Shown here in pieces: positions 1 to 10,677 of a stretch of DNA of 64,000 nucleotides; within the stretch, counting starts at the first letter, position 1, and the number at the start of each line of letters is the position of its first letter. The translations under genes and the position numbers were made by a program. This stretch comes from Colletotrichum lupini (lineage: Eukaryota > Ascomycota > Sordariomycetes > Glomerellales > Glomerellaceae), in assembly GCF_023278565.1 (NCBI RefSeq), contig NC_064682.1:2356001-2420000 (forward strand), written 5' to 3'. The notes beneath the pieces were generated by a model. It had not been told where the DNA came from. It saw only the letters and a program-made list of their open reading frames with translations, and ran no database searches.

Positions 1-710
1 GGGTGATACCTCCACAGAGATGAGACCAAAAACGGGATGTGGTCTGCTCTGTTCCGTAGGATGATGATGGCGAAAAGCCCACCTACGTAGTTCTCAAAAT
101 GAAGTAAAAGAGACAACCAACCGACCTATGCAGATGGTGACTGTGACAACATGCATCGTTCCCACAACGTGAAATGCCCAGCAGTAACGGCGGGGTTTTG
201 TATGAGGATACCTGCAGGGGTTTTAACGGTCGGTCCAACGGTGCACACGGAAAACACCTGCCAGAAGCGGTACGATGGATGCAAGGCCCATATTTGACAA
301 CTTGAACCAACAACTTCAAGCTCGGCGACACCTCATTATTATGTGACCAAAGTCTGCAATCGAATATGAGCTGCCCGCACTAAGCTTTGATGTTGTCGGC
401 CCAATTGCCCGTTGAACCCCGCCGGGATTGAGCTAACCCTTCCGTTCCCTTGTGCTGCTACGTCGTCTCATATCCGTCGGCGGACCAAAGCCGGTGAGGA
501 GAAACATCCCATGCCTTGCAACACCAGCCCCCAGATTGTTAATCAACTTTCCCCTGCAAATGTTTGTTGGTTCACTCATCACTCAATTAATCTTATTAAA
601 ACTCTCATAAATACCCACTAGTAGCTGGAGTTGTGAACTGGCTTCAGTTGACTGAGCTGTAATCTGTAATCACACATAAAACGCTTCTTGCATATCTCAC
701 CTCCATCACA
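1..710. other. intergenic, 5' flank of oxidoreductase gene
   Basis: No convincing gene is visible here. The possible short reading frames start at non-ATG codons or resemble no known protein. An AT-rich stretch around 590-620 could belong to the promoter of the gene starting at 711. Confidence 0.5.
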
Positions 711-2036
711 ATGGCCTCCGTCTTCGGCTTCCTACGACGAAACTATCTCATCTTCAACCCGCCCGTCGCACCAAAGCAAGATGGCGCCATCCGCTTCGGC
801 GTCCTGGGTGCAGCCAATATTGCGTAAGTACCATTTCGGACTTTGTCTTTTCATGCAAAGAGAACTCCTACAAATTTACCTTATCATCAATACTTGGAAG
901 CTAACCCGAGACGTAGCCCAATGGCCCTCATCATCCCGGCCAAAACTCACCCAGAGGTCATAGTCCAGTCCATCGCCGCCCGCGACCGTAAAAAGGCCGA
1001 GGCTTTTGCCGCGAAGCACGGTATCCCGGACGTCAAGGACTCGTACCAGGCCGTCATTGACGACCCGGAGCTCGACGCAATCTACGTCCCGCTGCCCAAC
1101 GGCCTGCACTACGAGTGGGCCATCAAGGCGCTGCAGGCGGGCAAGCACGTTTTGCTGGAGAAGCCGTCCGTCTCCAACGCCGAGGAGGCCGAGGCCCTGT
1201 TCCGGCTGCCGCTGCTCAAGGAGAAGGGAGCGCCCGTCCTGCTGGAGGCGTTCCATTACCGCTTCCAGCCGAGCTGGCAGTACTTCATGGGGCTTGTTGA
1301 CAAGGAGAACGTCGAGCACGTGCACGCGCGGGCGTACATCCCCTGGTTCGCGCTCGGGGACGACGATATCCGGTTCCAGTACGGTCTTGCCGGTGGCGGG
1401 CTGATGGATTTGGGCACGTATACCGCCTCGAGCATCCGGCAGACGTTTGGCGTCGAGCCGGAAGAGTGCCTGACGGCCAAGTTCAAGACGATGCCGCCGC
1501 CGGAGGAGAGGGCGGATTACGCGTGGGACATCACGTGGCGGATGGCCAACGGCGGGACGGCGCACGCCGAGGGTGCGTTCCGGACGGGGACGTTGGGGAT
1601 GGGACTGCCGCGGCTGAGCGTCGTTCACAAAGAGGTCGAGGTTGCGGACGACGACAAGTTGCCCGCGGGCCAGGAGAAGACGCGGAAGCGGACGATTGAG
1701 TTTGCGAATTTCATGCTGGGCGGGATCTGGCACCGCATCGACGTCGTGGACGAGTTTGTGGTGAGGCGGACGGGCTCGGGCGAGGTGGTCAAGAGGTGGA
1801 CGGAGAAGACGTCCAAGAAGGCGTATACCTTTGATGAGGCCGGGTTGGCTGGCAAGGGCGAGGAGTATTGGTTCACGTACCGGCATCAGCTGGAGCAGTT
1901 TGTCAACCGCGTCAGGGGCAGGGAGACGAGCGTGTGGGTTGATGGGGAGGATAGTATTAGTCAGATGAGGATGATTGACATGGCGTATGAGAAGGCTGGG
2001 CTGCCGCTCAGAAAGTCAACCAGTGTTACGATTTAG
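711..2036 (+). CDS. Gfo/Idh/MocA-family NAD(P)-dependent oxidoreductase (dihydrodiol/D-xylose dehydrogenase-like)
   Basis: Two exons, 711-823 and 917-2036, encode 410 aa; the 93-nt intron starts GTAAGT. The ATG at 711 is chosen because it puts the Rossmann glycine motif (GVLGAANIA, about residues 30-38) in frame across the splice. The conserved lysine motif EKP lies in GKHVLLEKPSVSNAEEAE, followed by LLEAFHYRF, both typical of the dimeric dihydrodiol dehydrogenase/D-xylose dehydrogenase branch. Members oxidise sugars or diols with NAD(P); the exact substrate here is unknown. There is no signal peptide, so a cytosolic enzyme is expected. GC-rich third positions in exon 2 produce long antisense open frames that are not genes. 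The gene is tail-to-tail with BFR2 (147 bp between stop codons). I am confident of the family, not of the substrate. Confidence 0.9.
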
Positions 2037-2182
2037 GGGGAACGGTTGAACAATGGTCTTTCGAGATCATTGATGCGAATTCTCGCCCCGGTTTATATCA
2101 TGGGGATATCTTTATGAATGTACAAACTTTTGTGTGTCCAGTTTCCCATCTTCTTTTTGGCCATTCGCATTCCTACACAGCC

Positions 2183-4046
2183 CTAGTTGCGGAACAACCG
2201 TAGACCGGCCTCTTCAGCATCAACCTCCTCATCGTCCTCCATCTCCGCATCAGAAGCCTGCTCGCCGAGCTCCATCTTCTGGCCAAACAGCGTGCCGAAC
2301 AATCTGTCGACGGCATCCTGCTCCCACGCCCTGCGGTCCTCGGGCGCCATGAAGTTCTGCAGCTTCTCGTGGACGTTGAAGCGCATCTTGCGGCCCTTGC
2401 TCGCGCGCCTGTCGACGTGCTTCTTGGTCTTTGCCTCCTTCATCGCCGCCCACCGCACTGTGGGCTGCGCGCCCGAGGCGCCGGCGCCGCCGTAGTCGGC
2501 GGTGCGCTGCTCGACGAGCTCCTTGAGGAGGAGCTGGTAAAAGTCGGCGTCGTCGTAAATGTCCGGGTCCTCGTTGACCTTGGCCGCGACCTGCGCCGGC
2601 GCGCACGAGCGCGGGGTACGGGTGCGCTTGATGAGGCGGTCGGCGGAGAGGAGCTGCTCCTCGAGGGAGGCGACGATGGACGTCTGCGAGGAGATGAGGT
2701 TGCGCGACTTGACCTCCACCGTGGCGCTGCGCGTCTTGCTGGACCACGTCTCGAGCACCTTTTTGCGGTATTTGGCCGCGCGTTCCTCGGCCTGCTGGAT
2801 GCCCTCCCAGATCTCCTGGCTCGAGGTCGCGGCGTCGAACGCTTCGCCCCTCTTGCGCTTGCCGCCGGCCTGCTGCTGCTGTAGCTCTGCGGGGAGCAGG
2901 CTGGCGCGGAAGCTGTCGAGGGTGTTGAGCAGCTTGAGCGCCGCCTCCTCGGCCGCCTCATACGGTTCAGAGTTTTGCTCTTCTTCGTCGTCCTCGACGG
3001 TGGAGTACGAGTTTGTGGCAACGAGGGCCTTTTGCAGCCTGATGCGGATGTTGAGGAGGCCGTCAAAGGCTTTGCGCTGCTCGCGGACGGCGAGGCCCTT
3101 TTGGGCGTCTTGCTGCGCGGCGGCGGAGATGGAGGCGGCGAGGACCTTGGAGCCTTCATTCATGAGCCTGCGCTGCTCGGCTCTGGCGTCGGCTTGGGAG
3201 GACTTGCCGCGAGGCTTGTCGTCTTCGTCGTCGTCGTCCTCAGAATCTTCCTCCGATTCTTCATCTGAGCCCAACTCGTCTACCTCGTCCTCGTCTGACC
3301 CTTCCAATCCGTCCGTCAGACCTTCGTTGTCATCTGAGTCGTCCATCTCGTCGTCCTCATCATCCAATGCAGCACCCTCGCCGTCCTCGTCGTCATCATC
3401 TTCCTCCTCCTCTTCCTCGTCGGAGATGAAGTCAGCAGCGGTAGGTCTCTTGCTTCGGCTTCCCTTCTTATCCTTGGGCTGCGAGCTGCCGCGGAAAGCA
3501 AAGGCCTCGAGCTTCTCATCGTCGCTCTCGCCGAGTGCGTCATCGCTCGAGATCTCGACGTCTTCGTCTCCGGTGGCTGCAGTGTCGGCAGCCAAGTCGG
3601 CGGCGTCCGGGTCGTCGTACTCCTCGCCATTAGAGTCTAGGTCCTCCTGCGCGTCCTCGAATATCTCGCTATCATCGTCGTCGCTCGACTCGTTCAGTGC
3701 GTCGCGGCTGACGCGAGCGCCGCGGTATTTCGGGCCTAGCGAGACACCCTCCTTTCCCCGGAGTTTGCTCTTGCTGTGACGGAAGGTTAGTTCTCCCCCA
3801 GGCTAGATATGCATGCTTTCTGTTGAGCGTGTATCGTACCCGACTGCGACATAGTGCTCGGTGCCCGCATTCTCATCTGCGCTTTCTTCACTGCCGCTGT
3901 CGTTTTCGCTTTGCTCGACAGGCTCAGCCTCAGGATCGAGATCTAGAAAATGTCAGAGTCAGTACTGTAATGATGTGCTTAGCAGATTTTTGCATACCCT
4001 TTGCTGGCTTGTCTTCCCAATCGGATGTTCTTCTACGGGCCGACAT
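2183..4046 (-). CDS. BFR2: Bfr2/AATF (Che-1, Traube) ribosome-biogenesis factor
   Basis: Three exons (4046-3998, 3942-3840, 3773-2183) encode 580 aa. The first two are short and contain the start (MSARRRTSDWEDKPAKDLDP). Splices join in frame to give GTEHYVAVGKSKLR, a block I recognise from fungal Bfr2. The order is a basic N-terminus, the GKSKLR...VSLGPKY...VSRDAL segment, a very long Asp/Glu/Ser-rich acidic region (about residues 110-240), an AATF/Che-1 helical region, and a C-terminal TRAUB domain (KLQNFMAPED...LFGTLFGQ). In yeast, Bfr2 works in the SSU processome during 18S rRNA maturation in the nucleolus; the same essential role is inferred here. The acidic repeat generates Ser-rich antisense frames that should be ignored. 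It is head-to-head with the Zn2Cys6 gene at 4942. Confidence 0.92.
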
Positions 4047-4941
4047 CGTGCATGTGATTTACGGCTTGTATGGCAATTCGCAGAGGGGCCTGCTGCGCAA
4101 TGCTAGGTGAATTTTCTGGGCTTCAAGAAACTTTTTGGTGGTGAGGAGCGGCAGAACCAAGAACCCCACCAAGGAAGTTTGACGCATTATGTAAGCTCAG
4201 CTCGTGGACCCCTGTACAGCTGGCTGCCAAAGGTGGTGTCGGCATGTTCAGTAATACTCTGGGACATGCTTGATGATGAGGAACACTCAATCTTTGAGAA
4301 AGAAAGTGATTCAAGCCAACGGGGATTAATTTTGGGACTTGAGGAACACCTCGTAGACTCCAATCTTCAAACTTCCGACCTTTTGGACTTGGACTCTCAA
4401 GGCCCACAACCTGTAAGATGAATGATGTATCGGTGTTGGAAGCCGATTCCGTGTCTACCTATTACCTAGCTGAACGGAAGGCAACCCTCCATTTCCGGTA
4501 CTCGGACAAGCACAAGGCAGACTCCTCTTCTGGCTAAGGATCTGAGAGTCGATACCACGCCCTTTAGCGGTTCAGCCTCGGTTGACGACCTGGGCAATGC
4601 GTAGAATGCCGTCATTCGAAATGAAAGCCTCGATAGGGCGACCAATCATTCAAGGATCGCATCACGTAAAAGTGGACTTGATGGAGATAACGCGTGACCG
4701 GACGCTCAACCGGTCACGTGAAGGTCAGCGGGATTAGCTGAGAGCAGGAAAGCCCCGATACCCGAAAAAAGAAGTGAGGCTAAGAGCCTAAGGGGGGGAC
4801 AGTGAGGTACCCAGGTACCTGCCTGAGCAAACAGGGGAGAAAATCGCCATTACTCGCCTGCTCCCCATCGCTCAACAGTCGCTCACGATCGAACGCGAGA
4901 AACAAACAAAAACAGGTCCGCCGGGGGCCTCGCCATGCGCA
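4047..4941. promoter_or_regulatory. divergent intergenic region between BFR2 and the Zn2Cys6 regulator, with a CGG-N8-CCG palindrome
   Basis: This 895-bp spacer separates two divergently transcribed genes. At 4693-4718 there is a perfect 9-bp inverted repeat, cgtgaccgg and ccggtcacg, with an 8-nt spacer. It contains CGG-N8-CCG, the inverted-triplet layout bound by many Zn2Cys6 dimers, overlapping a TCACGTGA E-box-like palindrome at 4714-4721. It lies about 220 bp upstream of the regulator's ATG. Regulatory function is inferred only. Open frames within 4107-4421 show no recognisable protein. Confidence 0.4.
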
Positions 4942-7807
4942 ATGGAGCAGATTGATGCGCAGGTCAGCGACTTGCGCTACTTGACCCAAGCAGCCGTTCC
5001 TTTGCCGCCTGACCGCGCTGCCAATGCCGCCGCTTATTCTCCACACAATCACTCTGTCCATTCCCCCCTTTCCGCGACCCCCGGAGGCAATTCCGCACAA
5101 CAACCAGGGGCCTCCAGAGGTGCAACTCAAGTTGGAACGCCTGGCTCAAGCTCCGTTACTGGTTCCAAGAGGAAGTCAGAGGATGAGAGCAATGCTGCTA
5201 AGCAGCAGAGAAGCAAGAGGAACCGGGTGCGTAGTCTTTGCCGCTGTCTATACGTCGTTCCGTCTTTACCATTCATTACCTTAGCTACCCATCGTCTCCT
5301 TGTTCTTGTCACTCTTCCCCTGTGAACACCTTTCCCGCCGTGTGCCATGTCATTGATAAACTTTGTGGAACTCCAGAAAGCTAATTGCCGCTGTAACAGT
5401 ACATATCCATTGCCTGGTAAGGATACCTCCATCCCGGCCATGTCTTTGGCATGCACCCAGCCGAATACCATTGCAACTTCTTCTTCTTGTGGTCGGAGAA
5501 TCTTGACCCAACCGTCTACCTACACAAATCATTGGCTGTCATAAGCTCCTCCAAGTCTCTAAACTCATCTGTACAAAAGGACGAGATCACTAATTCGGCC
5601 CACGCTCTCTCCAACAGTAACGAATGCAAAAGACGCAAAATCAAATGCAATGGCGAAACTCCCTGCCAACGATGTGGCAATCTCAACCTGCAGTGCCTCT
5701 ATGCCCCGAATTGCTGCTCCAACAGCTTCAAGGACTCGGACGAGTACAAGACCATGACGGAGCAGATGGCCCGCTTGCAAGAGCAGGTCGATAACCTCTA
5801 TCAGAACATGAATACCCTCCGATCTGAAACCCTGCGTCTGGCGCCCATCCAGGACAAAGTATTGCCTTTCCCCTCAAGCACAGTTCAGGCCTCCCCGGCG
5901 AGCTCGCTGTCTCCTCTCCACCGGCCTGAGTTGACCCAAACGAAGCAGGCAACTTTCCGTGGCCCAACAAGTATGGCTTACAGCCTGGACATCGCCAACA
6001 CTACCATTCACAATATGGGTTACAAGGGCATTGGGGAGGATGAACAAGGCACGCCCCTGGGTGTACCCGAAGACAGTCCTTTCCGCATGCCTCCTCAAGA
6101 AAGTCAAATTGACCCCTTGTGGGACTTTGGCAAGGACGAGATGATTCGTTTGTGTCGCCTACATGACGAAGAGGTCGGCATCATGTATCCTGTCATCAAG
6201 ATACCGTCAGTCATTGAGCATGTCCGTCACCTGACGGCTTACATGGAATCAGCCCGAAAGCAGGGAATCACGCCAAACCTCAATGATGACAAGACACTGC
6301 AGCTCAAGATCGTCATGAGCTGCGCTCTTGTGGTGGAAGAGCACGGGCACAGTGAAAAAGCGTGCAAGCTCATTGACAGCATGGACGCCGTTCTCAATCG
6401 GAAGCTCATGGTCGAGGCGGTCGACTTTGTGAGTCTTCCAGCCTTGTGTCTTCTCGCTGGATACAGATTCTTGGCCAACGAGGAAATCCTGGCATGGCGC
6501 GTAATGGGCCAAGTCACCAGACTGTGCTTGGAGATGGGCATCCACAGAACAACCGGCATCGCCAAAATCAAGAACGAAGAGGATAGGAAAAATGCGTTGA
6601 ACAGTTTCTGGTCGGCCTACGTTCTGGATCGGCGGTGGGCTTTCAACACTGGCTTGCCGTTCGTCGTTCCGGATGAAGAAATCGATCCAGAATTACCCAT
6701 GCCTGTGAGTAACCCTGTTCCAACATGAAGTATCTGGGCGTGTCTTTACTCACAGTTGCACAGGAAGAATATCCGTACTTGGTTGCTATGATCAGCTACT
6801 CGAGGTTGGGAGCCAAGGTCTGGCGTCAAGTCACAGACTTTGGCCCTGTCCTAGCCCGTGAGCTCCGCCATGAAGACATGGAGCAGTTAGACCAAGAGAT
6901 CCTTCAATGGTATGAGAACGTACCAGAAGAAGTCAAACTACGCAATTGGGATAAGGAGAAGCAAATGACCTCGACCCCGTCATATAACCTTCAACGCCTG
7001 CGCATTTGGACATATCTCCGGTTTAATCAGGTTTGTGTTGCTATATAAGAGATTGCGGCCATGACCTTGATGCTGACTTGTCTGCAGATTCGCATCTGGC
7101 TGTATACACCAATCCTGCATAGCGCAACTAGCATCATGGGCCACTTTGCTCAAGCTCAGCGTGTAGTTGATCTCGCGAAAGACACGATCCGCTATCTAAG
7201 CCATCTCAACAACACCACGAATTTGTATCGTAAGATACAAGTATTCTACCACCAATTTCTGACATCGGCAATTTCTGTTCTCTTCCTGGCTTCTGTCCAT
7301 GCACCAGTGAGGTTTAGCTCCACGTGCCGAGAAGAGTTCTACATGGCCCTGGAGCTTGTCAAGGACCTATCCGCCAAAAGTTGGGTCTCCCAGCGGCTAT
7401 GGCGTACCATCAGTTCCCTCAAAGAAGTTGCACCAAGCATTGGTCTTCGCAACTTGCCAGATGAAGATGCGCACAGCTCCGCGGCTCTGACAATGGCTGG
7501 ACTCGCGAGTGGCGGACGCATGCCAAACAGCCCGGCGGGGATTGCGCCTTTCGGACGCTCATCCACAACGCCAACGATACCCCAACAACAAACGCCAAAC
7601 CTGGATACGGCCCAGTCACCAAATAACGGAGTCCGCATTCAAAACGAGATGAGTCGCATTTTTGAGGGATACTTGGGGCTCAACGGCTTCGCATCTAATG
7701 GGGACGATGGTTTCGGTGGCCAGTCTGACGCCAGCATGCCGCCGACCACTGCTGTATCGAACTCATACGTCGAGAATGTCTTCAACCACTTTAGGGAAAT
7801 GTTCTAG
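4942..7807 (+). CDS. Zn2Cys6 transcription factor with fungal_trans middle region
   Basis: Five exons (4942-5226, 5400-5416, 5618-6704, 6764-7030, 7088-7807) encode 791 aa. The second exon is only 17 nt long; it supplies YISIA plus the first two bases of the first zinc cysteine. With it, the binuclear cluster reads C101-X2-C-X6-C-X5-C-X2-C-X6-C (CNECKRRKIKC then CQRCGNLNLQC), preceded by a basic KRNR stretch. Without it the cluster lacks its first cysteine. A short coiled coil follows (MTEQMARLQEQVDNLYQNM), then a helical fungal_trans-type region (about 230-600, with DRRWAFNTGLPFVVPDEEI). The tail is low-complexity. It should be a nuclear DNA-binding regulator; targets are unknown. The CGG-N8-CCG palindrome in its promoter could allow self-regulation. 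The structure is well supported by phase-consistent splices. Confidence 0.9.
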
Positions 7808-7975
7808 TGTTTATCGAGCAGTTCCTTCACATCCCATATTTAGTGAATCTGTTGATTTCATGTATCTAGCGGAGACTTAGCGCCTGCTTCCATATCTACG
7901 CTGTACATGTTGCATGGCATCAATGTCAGCTCATTCTGCAACTGTTTTCTCAATCCTCTTGGCTAGCCACAGCTA

Positions 7976-8854
7976 TCACAAGCCGAACCACTTCAAGTCC
8001 TGATCCTCCTGAACCGGAACAGTGTGTCCAACACCTTGCGCAGAGTATCCCACGAGCTTAGTGCCGTCTCCGTAAATTATTTGCGTGTATCCACTGATGG
8101 GCGTGTTGGTGTTGTTCTTCGCAAAGCTCACACCGTGGATGGTAGACCACTCCTTGAGCTGCTCAGCCAAGTTGGGATACTTGACAAGCGAGTCCGCCGT
8201 GCCGTGGAACGTCTGCACGCGCGGGTAGCTCCCGTTGTAGCCGGGATACATGGCGCGCACCTGCGCGGCCCACTGCTCCCCCGTCTTCACGACCAGCCCA
8301 TTGGCGCACGTGGGATCGGCGCTGATAGGGCTCGAGCCGGGCGAGCCCGCCAGACAACCCGCCGCGACGCCCGAGTAGCACGAGGTGGCGGCGAAGAGGT
8401 CCGGGTACGTGGCCGTCAGCACGTTGGTCATCATGCAGCCCGACGAGCTGCCTGTGACGAAGACGCGCTTCGGGTCGGCGCCGTACTGGGCGATGGTGTA
8501 GCGAATCATGTTGGCTAGCCCCGTGGAGTCGCCGCCGCCGTCGCGGGTTAGGCTGGCGGTTGTGGCGACGTCCCAGCAGTTGAAGTCACGGGAGGAAGAC
8601 GGGTAGATCACGACAAAGGTGCCCTTCGCGTCCGACAAGGGGATGTACTCTGCCTGCCGGCTGTAGGCCGCGCCGGAGCCGCCGCAGCCGTGAAGCGCGA
8701 GGATGATGGCGGGGGAGGCGGACAGGTTTGGGGGCACGGAGATGTCCATTGTTAGACCTGTTGGGTTTGAGCCGAAGTTTGTGACGCGCTGGAGGGCTGC
8801 GTTGGCTTGGGTTGCCAGCGGGAGGGCGGCGACGAAGAGGGTGAGGGGATGCAT
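7976..8854 (-). CDS. secreted PHB-depolymerase-family esterase (acetyl xylan/feruloyl esterase-like, CE1)
   Basis: A single exon encodes 292 aa. I chose the ATG at 8854 rather than an in-frame upstream codon because it begins directly with a signal peptide (MHPLTLFVAALPLATQANA). The mature protein shows the esterase_phb fold: LALHGCGGSG (oxyanion region), the nucleophile elbow GSSSG (Ser in VTGSSSGCMMTNVL), and a C-terminal GVGHTVP carrying the likely catalytic His. Fungal members deacetylate xylan or release ferulate from plant cell walls. There is no carbohydrate-binding module, since the protein ends at QDLKWFGL. An extracellular hydrolase is expected. Substrate preference cannot be told from sequence. 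Confidence 0.88.
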   Translation of the reverse strand: MHPLTLFVAALPLATQANAALQRVTNFGSNPTGLTMDISVPPNLSASPAIILALHGCGGSGAAYSRQAEYIPLSDAKGTFVVIYPSSSRDFNCWDVATTASLTRDGGGDSTGLANMIRYTIAQYGADPKRVFVTGSSSGCMMTNVLTATYPDLFAATSCYSGVAAGCLAGSPGSSPISADPTCANGLVVKTGEQWAAQVRAMYPGYNGSYPRVQTFHGTADSLVKYPNLAEQLKEWSTIHGVSFAKNNTNTPISGYTQIIYGDGTKLVGYSAQGVGHTVPVQEDQDLKWFGL

Positions 8855-10350
8855 GTTTAGAAGCGTTTTTGTGAGTAGTGATTTGCGGATCTTGATGTTG
8901 CACAAGCTTGTTCTAGATGGAGATGCAGAGATCAGATGGAAAGTCTATCGACAATGAGTTTGTTTAAATACAGGAGATTTGGAACCTTCGAGTCCGATTA
9001 TCAGAAGTCAGAGACATCTCTCAACAGCCGTTGTGACTTGCCTAAAGTCCAGGGCCTCGGCTCAATGCAGAAGACCAAACCAAACGCATGGTAAGCGCCT
9101 CCCTGGTTTAGTATCGTCACATCAAAGAGACCAGCAAAGAGCTCCTACGCAACACTTGTCAAGAGGGGGAAGTAAGTCGGGCTCGGGACCGTGGATATCA
9201 AAAAGGCAAGTTCAAGGCTATAAAGGGGGAAGGTTGCGATTTGCTGGGTTGAGGTTGGTTGGCAAATTACCCCCGAGTATCCAAGAATCTGAAAAAGCGC
9301 CCATAGCTTCGGCAGCGATGGTCGGTAGTTGGGGATGTTCCATCTTGGCTCTTGTCCTATATATATTGCGGATCTGCTTGGCTTTTTGGCGGGATAATAG
9401 ATGAGATTGGTGGCCAATCTAGGCGGAACCAGAAAAAGAAGGTGTTGTTTTCGTCTCGTTTTGGAGAAGGACCGTAGCCAAGTGAGGACGATCCTCGGTT
9501 CGCATAACCCCGCGCGGGCAGGGGTACCTCGGTACGCGTATTAGATTGAGGTGGTATTCCGATTTTAACTAAGTGACGGACAAGACTGCCGTGTGAGAGA
9601 GTTTAGAAAAAGCAAAGAAACGATTAAGTTACAGCATGGACATGTCGCGGGAAAGGCCCGTCGCAAGTAGTCCGATCGGCCCCGCCCCCGGGCCCGAATA
9701 TCGGTGGGAAGTGGGGATGCTTTTCGGAGGACTGGCCCTACCTACTGCTTGTCACTGTCGATCCATGAGACTTCATCCTAGGGCCCTGTCATGTTCACGA
9801 GGCCTTACCTTGGGGACCGATTGACATCTTTCGACCCTCAAGGTCCTTCAATGTCTTTGGTGAACCCGACCTTTGCGGAATCCTAGATATAACCTCATCG
9901 CAAGGTAAGGTACATTACGGGAAGGTCGAGGTAGCCGGATGATCTGCACCATGGCTGCGCAGGGGTCCTGCGAAGGAGTGCCTGCTAGCGGAACTAAACA
10001 AGGTTTATAAGACTTCGTATGACGAGCATCAAGCACTTCATGCCCAGCGGTCGTGAAAACTTTCTCCGTTAACATATTCGGAAGTCGTGGTTGGTTGGTA
10101 TCTCCGAAGCTTGCAAAAAAAGATATACAATGACCCAACTTATCTGCAGACCAAATATTCAAACGAAAACATCATCCCTTCTTCGCATGTCAGCTGAGTA
10201 CTTTCTTCTAGAACCTGACATCCATACTCGACATCTTCTCGTGTATATTCAGCAGCGTTACTGCAGCTAGCAACGATAACTACTAATAATCACTAATATC
10301 CTCTCGATTAACCACCTACCTCAAGAATTCCTACGAGACAGATCATCGCC
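8855..10350. other. intergenic, no gene recognised
   Basis: About 1.5 kb separates the esterase start from the small membrane-protein gene. Open frames at 8979-9404 and 9145-9417 overlap each other on opposite strands and match nothing known. I see no RNA gene or repeat. It probably holds the promoters of both neighbours. Confidence 0.5.
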
Positions 10351-10677
10351 ATGGAGACCGGCTTAGCAGTCACAATCGCCGTGCTCAGTACGTTAGTAGG
10401 GAGTGGCATACTCTACGGCGTATACAAATGCGTCGTCATACAAAAGGGTCCCGACCCGGACCTCGAGAATGCCTTTCCGCCGGCGTACTGCGCGTATCAG
10501 ATGCCGCCGGTGCAATATCAAGCGCCGGCCCCAGCCTATCAGCCTCCGGTCCAGTACCAACCGCAGGTTCAGTACCAGCCGCAGGCTCAGGCGGGCTTGG
10601 TGCCGGCTGCCTTGGCAGCACTGGGGGCCCTGTGGCCGCAACCTCCGCCTGCTGCCGCACAACGACAGTTATGGTGA
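10351..10677 (+). CDS. small single-pass membrane protein with Pro/Gln/Tyr-rich tail (hypothetical)
   Basis: The ATG at 10351 (context cgccATGG) opens a 108-aa protein. Residues 5-27 form a hydrophobic, glycine-containing transmembrane helix (VTIAVLSTLVGSGILYGVY). A short charged stretch follows (KGPDPDLENAFPPAYC), then a repetitive tail with PPVQYQ, QPQVQYQPQ units, ending in a hydrophobic Ala/Leu/Trp patch. No family is recognised. A further open stretch at 10773-10935 (ELADSAARERAQDELDRQL..., helical) ends at a good GTGAGT donor and continues after an acceptor near 11008, but has no ATG of its own. It may be a downstream exon of this gene, but I could not find a phase-compatible strong donor to join them. 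The reported stop is therefore provisional. Confidence 0.55.
   Translation: METGLAVTIAVLSTLVGSGILYGVYKCVVIQKGPDPDLENAFPPAYCAYQMPPVQYQAPAPAYQPPVQYQPQVQYQPQAQAGLVPAALAALGALWPQPPPAAAQRQLW

Noticed and set aside
876..1886. Long antisense open frame (336 codons) over the oxidoreductase gene
   Set aside because: It mirrors a GC-rich real exon, has no recognisable domains, and is explained by codon bias of the sense gene.
2559..3779. Ser-rich 406-codon frame on the + strand
   Set aside because: It is the antisense of the Asp/Glu-rich repeat in BFR2; composition and position explain it.
4107..4421. 104-codon open frame upstream of the Zn2Cys6 gene
   Set aside because: It does not begin with ATG, matches no family, and lies in a divergent promoter.
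8979..9417. Overlapping frames on both strands in the esterase promoter
   Set aside because: Mutually overlapping, no recognisable protein, no splice context.
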